Below, one piece after another: positions 24,677 to 33,230 of a DNA stretch of 33,962 nucleotides (positions within the stretch are counted from its first letter, which is position 1; each line of letters begins with the position of its first letter). The stretch spans positions 1 to 33,962 of the forward strand of contig CAZJGK010000029.1 in NCBI GenBank assembly GCA_964545545.1, given 5' to 3'. Source of the DNA: JAHJTW01 sp964545545. GTDB taxonomy: Bacteria > Krumholzibacteriota > Krumholzibacteriia > LZORAL124-64-63. The notes under the pieces are model-generated. The model did not search any database and was not told the origin of the DNA. It was given only the letters and a program-made list of their open reading frames with translations. Made by a program: the position numbers and the translations under genes.

Positions 24677-25951
24677 CTCAATAGCCGCTAACTTATTTTG
24701 GTGACGGCCGAGGAACAGGCCGGTGGCGCCCCAGAGCATGGCGAAGGGAACGGCGACAAACGCGATGCCGCCCAGGCCCAGACCCAGCCGGGTCAGGACA
24801 TCGAAGAATGAGGCGCCCAGGACATCGCCGCCACGGTAGACGAAGGTGTCGATGAACGATTTGGCTTTGTACTTCTGGGCCGGCGGGACAACGGTGAACA
24901 AGGTTTCGCGGGCCGGCCGCATCAGGGAATAATTGGCGGCGCGGCGGACGACCTGGAACACGACCAGGACCGGCAGAATGGAGGCCTTGCCCAGGGCCAG
25001 AAAGCCGATCACGGATAACAGGGGCAGCAGCACCAATGCTCCGGCCACGCCGATGCGCCGGATGATGCGCCCGGCGAAAAAGACCTGCACCAGCAGGGTA
25101 AGGGAATTGACCCACAGGTCGATGCGGGCGAAAAGGGCGGCCCGCAGGCTGCGGTCGGTCACATGGGCGGCGACAATGTTGGCCTGCTCGAAGTAGAGAA
25201 AAGTCGAGCCCAGGGCGTACAACATGAGATAGGCGCTGATGGCCAGCAGGTACTGGGATCCGAAAGTGTCGAAGATGCCGCTGAAGGGATGGCCGCCGAC
25301 AGGGACGGGCAGCGCTTTCCTGTGCGAGGGGGAGGTTGCTTCGGTATCAAAATACCGGGCCAGCAACTGGACGCAAAAAATGGCCAGCTGCAGCAGTACG
25401 ACCGAAATAAGGAGCAGGTTGACGCGCCCCACCTGGGCCACGAAATGGGCCGTGATGCCCGCGCCCACGATGGCGCCCAGGGTGCCGCCGGTGGCGATGA
25501 ATCCGAACACGCGCTTGCTGCGGTCCAGTCCGTAGCCATCGGCCATGAAGGCCCAAAAAAGGGACACCGCCCACATATTGAAGACGCTTATCCAGACGTA
25601 GAAAACCCGGCCCAGGGTGATGTTCGCTCCTGCGGGCAACAGGCGCATCAGCACCCAGAAGATCAGCAGGTTGGCCATGAAAAAATAGTAGGTAACCGGG
25701 ATGAAGATCCGGCGGGTAAACCGCGACGCCAGGACGCCGAACAGTGGCGCCGCCGCCAGCATCACGCCCAGGTTGATCAGGTAGAGTCGGGGCAGGTTAT
25801 GCACGCCGCCGGCCAGCCCCATTTCCTCGCGCAGGGGGCGCAAAATGTAGTAACCGCTCAGAATGAAGAAAAAATAGGCACAGGACAGAAGGGCCGGTTT
25901 CAGTTCGGCCTCATCGAGGTTGGTCAGGCGGGTCAACCAGGAATTGAGCAT
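24659..25951 (-). CDS. Multi-pass transporter, NTT (ATP/ADP translocase)-like / MFS superfamily
   Basis: 430 aa with about 11-12 hydrophobic helices. Early signatures are CAYFFFILSGYYILRPLREE and, after helix 2, RFTRRIFIP; later come WAFMADGYG and KAKSFIDTFVYRGGDVLG, motifs shared with bacterial NTT/Npt nucleotide transporters and their many uncharacterised relatives. A nucleotide or nucleotide-like substrate is therefore possible but not shown. The last codons (GPRQT and stop) are supplied by the right arm of the palindromic element, so the original C-terminus may have been rewritten. The gene faces the AT-rich island across ~240 bp. Confidence 0.78.
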   Translation of the reverse strand: MLNSWLTRLTNLDEAELKPALLSCAYFFFILSGYYILRPLREEMGLAGGVHNLPRLYLINLGVMLAAAPLFGVLASRFTRRIFIPVTYYFFMANLLIFWVLMRLLPAGANITLGRVFYVWISVFNMWAVSLFWAFMADGYGLDRSKRVFGFIATGGTLGAIVGAGITAHFVAQVGRVNLLLISVVLLQLAIFCVQLLARYFDTEATSPSHRKALPVPVGGHPFSGIFDTFGSQYLLAISAYLMLYALGSTFLYFEQANIVAAHVTDRSLRAALFARIDLWVNSLTLLVQVFFAGRIIRRIGVAGALVLLPLLSVIGFLALGKASILPVLVVFQVVRRAANYSLMRPARETLFTVVPPAQKYKAKSFIDTFVYRGGDVLGASFFDVLTRLGLGLGGIAFVAVPFAMLWGATGLFLGRHQNKLAAIEGPRQT

Positions 25952-26193
25952 GGGCTTAACTTTAGGTGTTGGAGCCTGAATATCCCAGGCAAAACCCGCT
26001 TCCAGGGTGCGTGGGCTAAGGTATATATAACAATTGTTGACTATGGATGATCAGATTTGCTAAGGTGACCAAACAAGAGGGGAGATAGGGGGATCCAATT
26101 TCCAATGGTCGAACTACTCAAATTTCAATTCGCAATCCCATAATCTGAAAAATGGGCGCCGGTTTGTTAAACACGCAAAATCATGAGGCGCAA
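25952..26193. other. AT-rich intergenic region between the transporter and the Ycf48-like gene
   Basis: About 240 bases of clearly lower G+C than the flanks, holding no convincing gene. It includes GTATATATAAC at ~26020-26030 and TTGACT at 26037-26042 with a weak TAAGGT 18 bases on; these could contribute to divergent promoters. The fall in G+C begins here and lasts to about 28130. Confidence 0.5.
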
Positions 26194-27741
26194 ATGAATG
26201 GAAAAACCATTCACAATTCCCGCCGCATCGGGTTTTGGTTGGTTTTTTTGTCCTTGGTTTTTCTCTTGGGTGGGTGCTCACGTGATTTGTGCAGACCGGA
26301 AGTTTTAAAACCAAAACCACAATTAAACAGGAAATGGCATTGGCTGCATCCTTATCCGATAGGGTTTGATTTGTTTGATGTGTCTTTTGCCGATGAAAAT
26401 ATTGGCGTTATGGTTGGATTGGGTGGTTCCACGCTGCAAACATCAGATGGTGGAGAAACCTGGAGGGAGACCGATATTGGGACCGAGGAAGTCTTGTATG
26501 GGGTGACACTTTATGACCGGAATCTCGGCATTGCAGTAGGCAGCAGGGGGAGTATTCTTAAAACATCCGACGGTGGCAATAGTTGGAAAAGTATGGAAAG
26601 CCCAACAGCGGAGGACCTGGTTCAAGCTTCATTTGCCGATCAGGACAATATTTTTATTGTTGGGACCAAGGGAACGCTTCTCCATTCCGGTAACCGGGGG
26701 ACTTCATGGGAAATCGTACCCACGGGAACGGATTTGGATCTGGAGGGTGTTTCCTTCAATGGCAAAAATGTCGGGGTGGTGGTCGGAGACGGAGGCACAA
26801 TCCTTTGGACGACAGATGGGGGATCGGATTGGGTGTTCAGAAATATTTCGCATTCCAACGACCATTTTGACGTAATCCTGTTCAATACGGAAACGGCCAT
26901 TGTTGTAGGAGATTGTGGGGAGATTATCAGGACTATTGATGGCGGGGAGACTTGGGATCACATATTGACCGGTGCGAGCGAGAAATTAACAAACATTGAA
27001 TTTTCTGATTCGGGAACAGGGATTATTACTGGTCATGGAGGAACAGTGCTGCGGTCCACTGATAGTGGGTTGTCCTGGGATACGATCGAGGGGGAATTTA
27101 ATGATTTTATGCATCGGACGGCCTATCTCGGTCAAGGAAAATGGATTTTGACAAGATATGGGGGTGTGATGAAATCCTCCAATGATGGCCTGCTCTGGAC
27201 AAAAATCATTGATCAGCCTCATGGAACATTGTTGGATTTGGCGTTGCTGTCGCACGGGAGATGTGTTGCGGTGGGTGATAGCGGCCTCGTCTTAACGTCG
27301 GAAAACACGACTCAACCCTGGAATCAAATAGATAGCGGCACGAATGAACCGCTTTTTGCGCTGTCGTTTTCTGATGAAATGACGGGTTTTGCCGTTGGAG
27401 GCAATGGCGTAATTATCAAAACCGCGGATGGGGGTGAGACTTGGTTGAATGTTCCCAACCCAAGTAGTTCCGATTTTTTTGGAATTCAGCTTTTGAGCGA
27501 TCAGATTGGATATGTCGTTGGGGCATGGGGCACAATACTTAAAACCGTGGATGGCGGCGAAACATGGATCAATCAGGACAGTGGGTTTGATGGGGAGTTG
27601 TATGGTCTATCATTTGCCAATCCAGATACGGGATACGTGGTGGGGAGGGGGGGGCGTTTTTGTCGACCAAAGATGCAGGGAAATCCTGGCATCGTATTCC
27701 TATTCCAAGATTTAATACATTATGGGCGGTATCCTTTGTAG
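26194..27741 (+). CDS. Ycf48-like beta-propeller lipoprotein, N-terminal part (frameshifted)
   Basis: I start it at the ATG at 26194 (GAGG six bases upstream) because it gives a lipoprotein signal: a basic stretch, a hydrophobic helix and the lipobox LLGGC near residue 28. The rest is a chain of ~42-residue repeats ending in (S/T/V)DGGETW-type motifs with a G-x-(I/V)VG-x-x-G-T-(I/V)L strand before each, the pattern of Ycf48/photosystem II assembly-like and BNR-type beta-propellers. About ten repeats are read in this frame. After GYVVGRGG at ~27654 the frame leaves the repeat pattern and the last ~30 residues are nonsense. Base composition is AT-rich compared with all neighbours. It probably sits on the cell surface or in the periplasm as a binding scaffold. 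Confidence 0.75.
   Translation: MNGKTIHNSRRIGFWLVFLSLVFLLGGCSRDLCRPEVLKPKPQLNRKWHWLHPYPIGFDLFDVSFADENIGVMVGLGGSTLQTSDGGETWRETDIGTEEVLYGVTLYDRNLGIAVGSRGSILKTSDGGNSWKSMESPTAEDLVQASFADQDNIFIVGTKGTLLHSGNRGTSWEIVPTGTDLDLEGVSFNGKNVGVVVGDGGTILWTTDGGSDWVFRNISHSNDHFDVILFNTETAIVVGDCGEIIRTIDGGETWDHILTGASEKLTNIEFSDSGTGIITGHGGTVLRSTDSGLSWDTIEGEFNDFMHRTAYLGQGKWILTRYGGVMKSSNDGLLWTKIIDQPHGTLLDLALLSHGRCVAVGDSGLVLTSENTTQPWNQIDSGTNEPLFALSFSDEMTGFAVGGNGVIIKTADGGETWLNVPNPSSSDFFGIQLLSDQIGYVVGAWGTILKTVDGGETWINQDSGFDGELYGLSFANPDTGYVVGRGGRFCRPKMQGNPGIVFLFQDLIHYGRYPL
27647..27654 (+). other. Frameshift site: run of eight G inside the Ycf48-like gene
   Basis: Bases 27647-27654 are eight consecutive G. Nine would join the two parts of the repeat gene seamlessly into GYVVGRGGAFLSTKDAGKSW, which fits the repeat consensus. 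A -1 slip on G-GGG-GGG (27648-27654) gives the same product. Causes could be a sequencing homopolymer error, phase variation, programmed frameshifting or true inactivation. Confidence 0.85.
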
Positions 27742-28049
27742 ATGGAATGACTGGATATGTGGTGGGTTCCTTCGGAACGATTCTTCGCACCAATAATGGT
27801 GGGGAGACCTGGGATGATCAATCCGTTGTCACAATTAAGGTTTGCTCTGCAATTCATTGTCTTGATCGGGAAAGGGGAGTAGTTGTCGGAGGTGGTGGTC
27901 TGGCTCTTATCACGAGTGATGGTGGGGAGACCTGGGTTGACATTGGCTCGACAGGATGGATTGGTTTTTTTGGTGTTGTCTCAACTGAAGGGAGTTGTGT
28001 CGCAGTAGGGAATTGGCAGGGGATTCTGGAACTGAATTATGGAAATTAA
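27660..28049 (+). CDS. Ycf48-like repeat lipoprotein, C-terminal part in the shifted frame
   Basis: 129 residues continue the same repeat series: TKDAGKSW, NNGGETWDD and SDGGETWVD, each preceded by a GYVVG- or VVVGGGG-type strand, ending at ELNYGN. It has no independent start of its own kind. The TTG at 27660 is preceded by a G-rich, Shine-Dalgarno-like tract, so weak internal initiation is conceivable. Taken with the upstream part, the intact protein would be about 618 residues with roughly 13 repeats, enough for one large or two stacked propellers. Confidence 0.7.
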   Translation: MSTKDAGKSWHRIPIPRFNTLWAVSFVDGMTGYVVGSFGTILRTNNGGETWDDQSVVTIKVCSAIHCLDRERGVVVGGGGLALITSDGGETWVDIGSTGWIGFFGVVSTEGSCVAVGNWQGILELNYGN

Positions 28050-28109
28050 TTGAGGTATTTGAGGTGATCGTAAATGTTCCAATACGTGTATTCGGTTTGC
28101 GAAGCAGAA

Positions 28110-28138
28110 CTGACAGAATCGCCGGGTTGTGGTATAAT
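28110..28138 (+). promoter_or_regulatory. Near-consensus sigma70-type promoter for the ACT-domain gene
   Basis: CTGACA (28110-28115), a 17-base spacer and a perfect TATAAT (28133-28138) lie about 95 bases before the start at 28235. Transcription would begin near 28145, leaving a ~90-nt GC-rich leader. This is the clearest promoter in the window. Confidence 0.8.
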
Positions 28139-28234
28139 GAAATGGTCTCGGGAGTGCTCCCGGGGCCGACCCCACAATTGCGCCGGCCGGGTCCGGTCAT
28201 CCGGCGGGTCGGGCGCAAGCCAAGGAGGCCCATC

Positions 28235-28714
28235 ATGCCGGCCACCATCTATTCCGCCGATTACTACTACACGACGGTGAAAGACGCCCCCGGACAGGGT
28301 TGTCGCTTCCTCGAAACGCTCGCCGCCGAGGAAGTCAACCTGCTGGCTTTCAATGCTTTTCCCGTGGGCAAGGACAGGACCCAGCTGGTGATCTACCCCT
28401 TGAATGCGGTTTGGCTGGGCCAATTGGCGCGCCATGAAGGGCTGGAACTGACCGGGCCGCATCACGCCTTCATCGTCCATGGCGACGATGAACTAGGGGC
28501 GCTGGTCGAGATCCACCGCAAGCTCTGTGATGCGGACATCAATGTTTCAAGTTCCAACGGGATCACTGACGGCCGAGGGGGCTACCGGTACATCCTGCAT
28601 GTTCACCCCTCCGATTTCCAGAGGGCCAAAGAGGTTCTGGGTGTGGACAAGGATGTCGCCACGACGGCTGATTTCCATCTGGGCATCTACCGCCGGTTTG
28701 AAGCCCGCAATTGA
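28235..28714 (+). CDS. ACT-domain-containing protein
   Basis: 159 aa from the ATG at 28235, with AAGGAGG ending six bases upstream. Two ACT-like halves are visible: residues ~5-75 (YYYTTVKDAPGQGCRFLETLAAEEVN, then LVIYPL) and ~80-150 (HHAFIVHGDDELGALVEIHRKLCDADINVSSSNGI, then YILHVHP). The segment between the second helix and its strand is the usual small-molecule binding site, often for amino acids. There is no catalytic domain, so it may be a stand-alone sensor or regulatory subunit. It is monocistronic, with its own strong promoter, and converges on the GGDEF gene with a 15-bp gap. Confidence 0.8.
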   Translation: MPATIYSADYYYTTVKDAPGQGCRFLETLAAEEVNLLAFNAFPVGKDRTQLVIYPLNAVWLGQLARHEGLELTGPHHAFIVHGDDELGALVEIHRKLCDADINVSSSNGITDGRGGYRYILHVHPSDFQRAKEVLGVDKDVATTADFHLGIYRRFEARN

Positions 28715-28729
28715 TTTCCGGGACCCGCC

Positions 28730-30745
28730 TCAGGCGATGCAGACCAGGTTGCGCCCGGCTTCCTTGGCCGCGTAAAGGGCTTCGTCCGCTTCCTTGATCA
28801 TTTCCTCGGGCTTTGCATATTTCTCGTTGAGAATCGAGACACCGACGGAAATGGTGATGTTGCCCGTGAATTCGGGCGCCTCGATATGGTTGTTTTCCAC
28901 GGCCTGGCGAATGCGGTCACCCAGATCCTTGGCCACCTTGGCGTCGGCTCGCGGGCAGATTACCAGGAATTCCTCGCCCCCGAAACGGCTCACCACGTCG
29001 TATTCCCGCAGGGAATTGCGCATGATGGCGGCCGTTGAACGCAGGACGACATCGCCGGCGTCGTGACCGTAGGTGTCGTTGACCTTCTTGAACTTGTCGA
29101 TGTCCAGGATCATGACGAGCATGGAGTCAGCGTTGCGTCTTGATTCGGCCCAGATCTCGTCCAGCCGGGCAAGGCCCGCCCGCCGGTTGGGTAGCTGGGT
29201 CAGTTGATCCTCCATGGCCAGACGTTCAACTTTATCGAACATTTTCTGGAGCTGGCGTTTCTGCTGGCCCAGGGTTTTCATGGTGCGCTGGATTTCCTTC
29301 TTGTCCTGTTCGGACTGGATCTGGAGCTGGATCAGCCGGCGGGCAACACGCAACTTGGCCAAGAGAATGCGGTGGTTCAGGGGTTTCACGAGATAATCGT
29401 CGATTCCGGCCTCGAATCCCTCCTCCAATTCCTTCTTGCTGTCGTTGGAGGTCATGATCAGGAAATGGCAACGGCCGCCAAGTTCGGACTGGCGCAAGGT
29501 GCGGCACAGTTCAAGCCCATCCATTTCGGGCATCATCCAGTCGGAGAGGATCAACTGGGGATTGGTCTGTAGGGCCAGTTCGAGCGCCTTATTTCCTGTT
29601 CCGGCGACATCGACATTGTGCCCTTCGGAGGTCAATTTCTTCTGCAGCATGCGTTGATCGACCACACTGTCAGTGACCACCAGGATGTTCAGGCCGAAGT
29701 CCTTTTGGGCTGCGGAGTCCTCGCCGAGATCGTCCAAGGGTTGGTCGTATTCGCGGGCGCGCTTGACGAGGTTTTCCATGGAGGGCACGTTGCTGGTCAC
29801 GATATCCAGAACATCGCCCATGTGGGTCCATTCCTGCATGATATCGTCGTACATAGCGATCCATTCGGGTTCCGGGATCTGCAGCCGTGTGCCGATGTGC
29901 ATGAATTCCAGCACCAGCCGGTGCTGTTCGTCGCCGGTTTCGAGACAGATCTTGGCGGCGAGGTCGGCGATGCTCAACAGGTTGGCAAGTTTTCTGGCGC
30001 GGTTCGGCTTGTCCGCGGGATCCGGGGTGTCGATCCAATCCTGGTTGTCCCGGTTCAGCATGGCTTCCTGGTAGAATTCCGGGAGACCCCAGTCGCTGAA
30101 GATGGCCGCCGTAACCTGGCGATGATTCAGCATCAGGGCGCGCTCTTCGAGGGCGAGAAGCTCCGCGTGGGTCCCGGAATTCCAGGCGTTCAGGATGTTG
30201 CAGTATTCGTCCGGGTAGACGCTGGCCAGGGCCAGGCTGCCGATGTTGGCAAGCAGGCCGCAGGTGAATCCTTCATCGGGACAAACGGAGGAAATCCGCC
30301 GGCTGAGAATCTGGCTGCCGACCGCGGTCGCCAGGGAATATGCCCAGTATCGAGGATAGTCGAAGCGGGCGCAGGGCCCGTTGCGTGCGCTGGACAGGAC
30401 GGAAAATCCCAGACACAACTGGCGGACCATCTTCATGCCCATGCGCACGATGGCGTCGTTGAGGGACGTGAATCTGATTCGTGAGCCCAGCCGGGCGGAA
30501 TTGGCGTATTTGAGAACCTGGCCCGCCAGGGCGGGGTCACCCTTGAGAACATCGGTGAGTTCACGGCTGGAGGCTTCGGGGTTGCGGGTCAAATCGAGGA
30601 TGGTCAAAGCCACTCCGGTGGGCGAGGGCATGTGTCCTGAGGCTTTCAGGTCCGTGAGAAACGAGGTGTCGACTTTGATCACAGTGGGCTCTTTCGGTGT
30701 GGCCTCGGCGATGGCCGGAACTTGGGAATTGCTATGCGTATGCAT
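28730..30745 (-). CDS. HDOD-REC-GGDEF signalling protein (probable diguanylate cyclase)
   Basis: About 671 aa from the ATG at 30745; the frame is open to 30919 but the extra 58 residues look non-conserved and would reach the divergent ubiD start. Another possible start is GTG at 30682, just before the HDOD domain. Order: HDOD (~30-235), a helical linker, a receiver domain (~350-465; D402 in LSDWMMPEMDG, K454 in VKPL), a coiled coil (~475-510) and a GGDEF domain with GGEEF at 589-593. REYD at 580-583 is an RxxD inhibitory site five residues before GGEEF, so product inhibition by c-di-GMP is expected. It should be cytoplasmic and controlled by phosphorylation. No histidine kinase gene is adjacent. 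Confidence 0.85.
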   Translation of the reverse strand: MHTHSNSQVPAIAEATPKEPTVIKVDTSFLTDLKASGHMPSPTGVALTILDLTRNPEASSRELTDVLKGDPALAGQVLKYANSARLGSRIRFTSLNDAIVRMGMKMVRQLCLGFSVLSSARNGPCARFDYPRYWAYSLATAVGSQILSRRISSVCPDEGFTCGLLANIGSLALASVYPDEYCNILNAWNSGTHAELLALEERALMLNHRQVTAAIFSDWGLPEFYQEAMLNRDNQDWIDTPDPADKPNRARKLANLLSIADLAAKICLETGDEQHRLVLEFMHIGTRLQIPEPEWIAMYDDIMQEWTHMGDVLDIVTSNVPSMENLVKRAREYDQPLDDLGEDSAAQKDFGLNILVVTDSVVDQRMLQKKLTSEGHNVDVAGTGNKALELALQTNPQLILSDWMMPEMDGLELCRTLRQSELGGRCHFLIMTSNDSKKELEEGFEAGIDDYLVKPLNHRILLAKLRVARRLIQLQIQSEQDKKEIQRTMKTLGQQKRQLQKMFDKVERLAMEDQLTQLPNRRAGLARLDEIWAESRRNADSMLVMILDIDKFKKVNDTYGHDAGDVVLRSTAAIMRNSLREYDVVSRFGGEEFLVICPRADAKVAKDLGDRIRQAVENNHIEAPEFTGNITISVGVSILNEKYAKPEEMIKEADEALYAAKEAGRNLVCIA

Positions 30746-30921
30746 GCAGGCCGAAGTCGGTTTCCATGCTTTCTTATCGCCAGATAACGGGATGTCTTGA
30801 AATATTTGTGAATTTGGTCTCATCCGGCAGTTGGTGGCCTTGCCGCTTGCCGAAGGCTCTGCTAGGTTTGCTTCATTCCGGGTTGAGCCGGCAGATTGTT
30901 GTTCGCCGATAAGGAGCATTG

Positions 30922-32472
30922 ATGACCCACCTCATTCCGGGCGGCAATTTACACGAATTCATCGACTTTCTTGCCCAGCAGGGGCAATTGATCAGGATCC
31001 CTGAACCGGTCGACCCCTGCCTTGAAGTCACGGCCATCGCCGATCGCTTCGTCAAGGCCGGCGAGCAGCCGGCGCTCCTGTTCGAAAACCCCGTGCGCGG
31101 TGAGCTGAGCGCCCGGCGGGGGCTGACGACCCAAGCTGTCGGCCCCGGCGGCAAGCCGGTTCCCCTGTTGATCAATCTGTTCGCAGGAAAGCAACGCATG
31201 GCCTGGGCGTTGGGTTGCCGGGATATCGACGAGGCGGTGGCACGCATTCGTGAACCCCTGAAGATGGGCCCTCCGTCGGGCCTGTGGGACAAGGTGCGCA
31301 TGCTGGGCAAGCTCAAGGACTGGGGAGGCATGGTGCCCCATACCGTGGCCAAGGGGCCTTGTCAGGAGGTTGTGATCCAGGGCCCGGAGCTGGAAAAGCG
31401 GGGCCTGCTGGAGGTCATGCCTGTCTTGACGACTTGGCCTGGCGATGGCGGGCCCTACATCACCCTGCCCCTGGTGATCACCCGCAATCCTGTTGGCGGC
31501 CGGCGCAACATCGGGATGTACCGCATGCAGGTATTTGACGGCGTGACCACCGGCATGCACTGGCAGATTCACAAGACCGGAGCGGCGCACTATGCCGAAC
31601 ACGAGCAACAGGGTACGCGGATGCCGGTGTGCGTGGCCATCGGCGGGCCGCCGGCTTTGACCTACGCGGCGAGCGCGCCCTTGCCGCCGGACATCGACGA
31701 AGCCCTGTTCGCCGGTTTCCTCATGGGCAGCCCGGTGACCATGACCAAAGCCGTGACCTGTGATCTGGAAGTGCCCGCCGAGGCGGAATTCATCATCGAG
31801 GGTTACGTGGAACCGGGCGAGCGCCGCCTGGAGGGCGATTTCGGCGACCACACCGGATGGTACAGCCTGGCCGAGGAGTTTCCTGTTTTCCATGTGACGG
31901 CCATCACGAGCCGCCGTGACCCCGTGTACCCGACGACCATCGTGGGCAAACCGCCCATGGAGGACGGCTGGCTGGGCTGGGCCACCGAGCGCCTTTTCCT
32001 GCCGTTGCTGCAGATTCCCGTGCCGGAGATTTGCGATTATCACCTGCCGCCGTCGGCCTGTTTTCACAATCTGGTGATCGTGGCCATCAAGAAGAGCTAT
32101 CCAGGCCAGGCGCGGAAGGTTTGCCAGGGTTTGTGGGGTACGGGTCAGATCATGTTCTCCAAGACGGTGATCGTCGTGGATGAAGATGTGGACGTCCACG
32201 ACCTGAACGACGTGCTGTGGCGTGTGACCGGAAGCATCGATCCTGCCCGTGACGTATTCTTCAGCGAAGGTCCCATTGATCAGCTTGATCATGCCACGAA
32301 TCTGCCTTGCTACGGGGGCAAGATGGGTATCGACGCCACGACCAAACTGCCCGGGGAGATGGGGTACCAGCGCGAGTGGCCGTCGTTGGTGGAAATGGAT
32401 GCCGAGGTCGAAGCCATGGTGAAGGTGCGTTGGGCTGATCTGCTGGGCAAGCTGCAGGATCAGCGGTCATGA
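30922..32472 (+). CDS. UbiD-family decarboxylase (MqnL-like, menaquinone synthesis)
   Basis: 516 aa from the ATG at 30922, with AAGGAG (30911-30916) upstream. The UbiD fold is indicated by GNLHEFIDFL, NIGMYRMQVFDGVTTGMHW (prenylated-FMN contact region), PAEAEFIIEGYVEP and EGDFGDHTGWYS, which carries the catalytic glutamate. The enzyme needs prenylated FMN, which the ubiX-like gene downstream would supply. With menG/ubiE, ubiX and ubiA in one operon it most likely decarboxylates the prenylated 6-carboxynaphthoquinol of the futalosine route. The ubiquinone pathway is a less likely alternative, as no hydroxylase genes are near. Confidence 0.88.
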   Translation: MTHLIPGGNLHEFIDFLAQQGQLIRIPEPVDPCLEVTAIADRFVKAGEQPALLFENPVRGELSARRGLTTQAVGPGGKPVPLLINLFAGKQRMAWALGCRDIDEAVARIREPLKMGPPSGLWDKVRMLGKLKDWGGMVPHTVAKGPCQEVVIQGPELEKRGLLEVMPVLTTWPGDGGPYITLPLVITRNPVGGRRNIGMYRMQVFDGVTTGMHWQIHKTGAAHYAEHEQQGTRMPVCVAIGGPPALTYAASAPLPPDIDEALFAGFLMGSPVTMTKAVTCDLEVPAEAEFIIEGYVEPGERRLEGDFGDHTGWYSLAEEFPVFHVTAITSRRDPVYPTTIVGKPPMEDGWLGWATERLFLPLLQIPVPEICDYHLPPSACFHNLVIVAIKKSYPGQARKVCQGLWGTGQIMFSKTVIVVDEDVDVHDLNDVLWRVTGSIDPARDVFFSEGPIDQLDHATNLPCYGGKMGIDATTKLPGEMGYQREWPSLVEMDAEVEAMVKVRWADLLGKLQDQRS

Positions 32473-33230
32473 TGGGCTTTGAGGAAATCCACGGCCGCGA
32501 TGAAGGCTGGACTGTGCATGACCGCCGGCAGCACAGCCGCACGGTGCGGACGATGTTCGCGCGCATTGCCCGCATGTACGACTTCATGAACCATTTCTTG
32601 AGCCTGAACCGGGACAGGGCCTGGCGACGCAAGGTGGCCTTGTTGGTGGCCGCAGACGCGGGGGATGTTCTGGATCTGTGCGCCGGGACCGGCGACCTGG
32701 CTCTGGAGATCATGAAAGCCGGGCGGGGCAAGACCTGGATCGCGGCGGATTTCTGCCCGGAGATGCTGGCGGGCGCGCGGAAAAAAAAGGGCTCCGGGAA
32801 GTTGAACCTCGCCGCCGCCGACGCCTTGGCCCTGCCGTTGCGGCCGGCAAGCATCGATGTGGTGACCGTGGGTTTCGGCGTGCGCAACTACGCTGATGTT
32901 CGGCAGGGCGTGGCGGAAATCGCGCGTGTGCTGCGACCCGGGGGCCAACTGCTGGTGTTGGACTTTTTCCGGTATGACCCTGGAGGCAAGGGGCAGGCCA
33001 AGGGTGTCGCGGGACCCCTGCGCATCCTGCTGAACACATTGGTGCCCCTGGTGGGTCGTCTCGTGGGGCGGGATGGATCGGCTTACCGCTACTTGAGCAA
33101 CAGCATGGCGGCCTTCCTGACTCCCGGCGAGTTCGCCGCCCTGTTGGTCGAAAATGGTTTCACCGGAACCTTCATCGATCGTCAGACCTTCGGCATCGCC
33201 CATATCATCGGCGCAAGGAGAACAGCGTGA
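32469..33230 (+). CDS. Demethylmenaquinone/quinone C-methyltransferase (UbiE/MenG)
   Basis: 253 aa. ATGATG overlaps the ubiD stop, so the start is 32469 or 32472. Residues ~28-45 (MFARIARMYDFMNHFLSL) are the UbiE family opening, followed by motif I VLDLCAGTGDLALEI, GFGVRNYADVRQG and RVLRPGGQLLVLDFF; the C-terminal half has YRYLSNSMAAFLTPGEFAALL. It methylates the demethylated quinone ring with SAM, the last step of menaquinone (or a late step of ubiquinone) synthesis. It is translationally coupled on both sides. Confidence 0.92.
   Translation: MMGFEEIHGRDEGWTVHDRRQHSRTVRTMFARIARMYDFMNHFLSLNRDRAWRRKVALLVAADAGDVLDLCAGTGDLALEIMKAGRGKTWIAADFCPEMLAGARKKKGSGKLNLAAADALALPLRPASIDVVTVGFGVRNYADVRQGVAEIARVLRPGGQLLVLDFFRYDPGGKGQAKGVAGPLRILLNTLVPLVGRLVGRDGSAYRYLSNSMAAFLTPGEFAALLVENGFTGTFIDRQTFGIAHIIGARRTA

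Noticed and set aside
30820..30890. Possible c-di-GMP (GEMM-I) riboswitch upstream of the GGDEF gene on the minus strand (GCAAACC ... GGCAAGGCC ... CTGCCGG)
   Set aside because: Only short pieces resemble the consensus; the GAAA-type loop, the GACGCAAAGCC segment and the receptor helix are not found in the right order. A covariance-model search would settle it.
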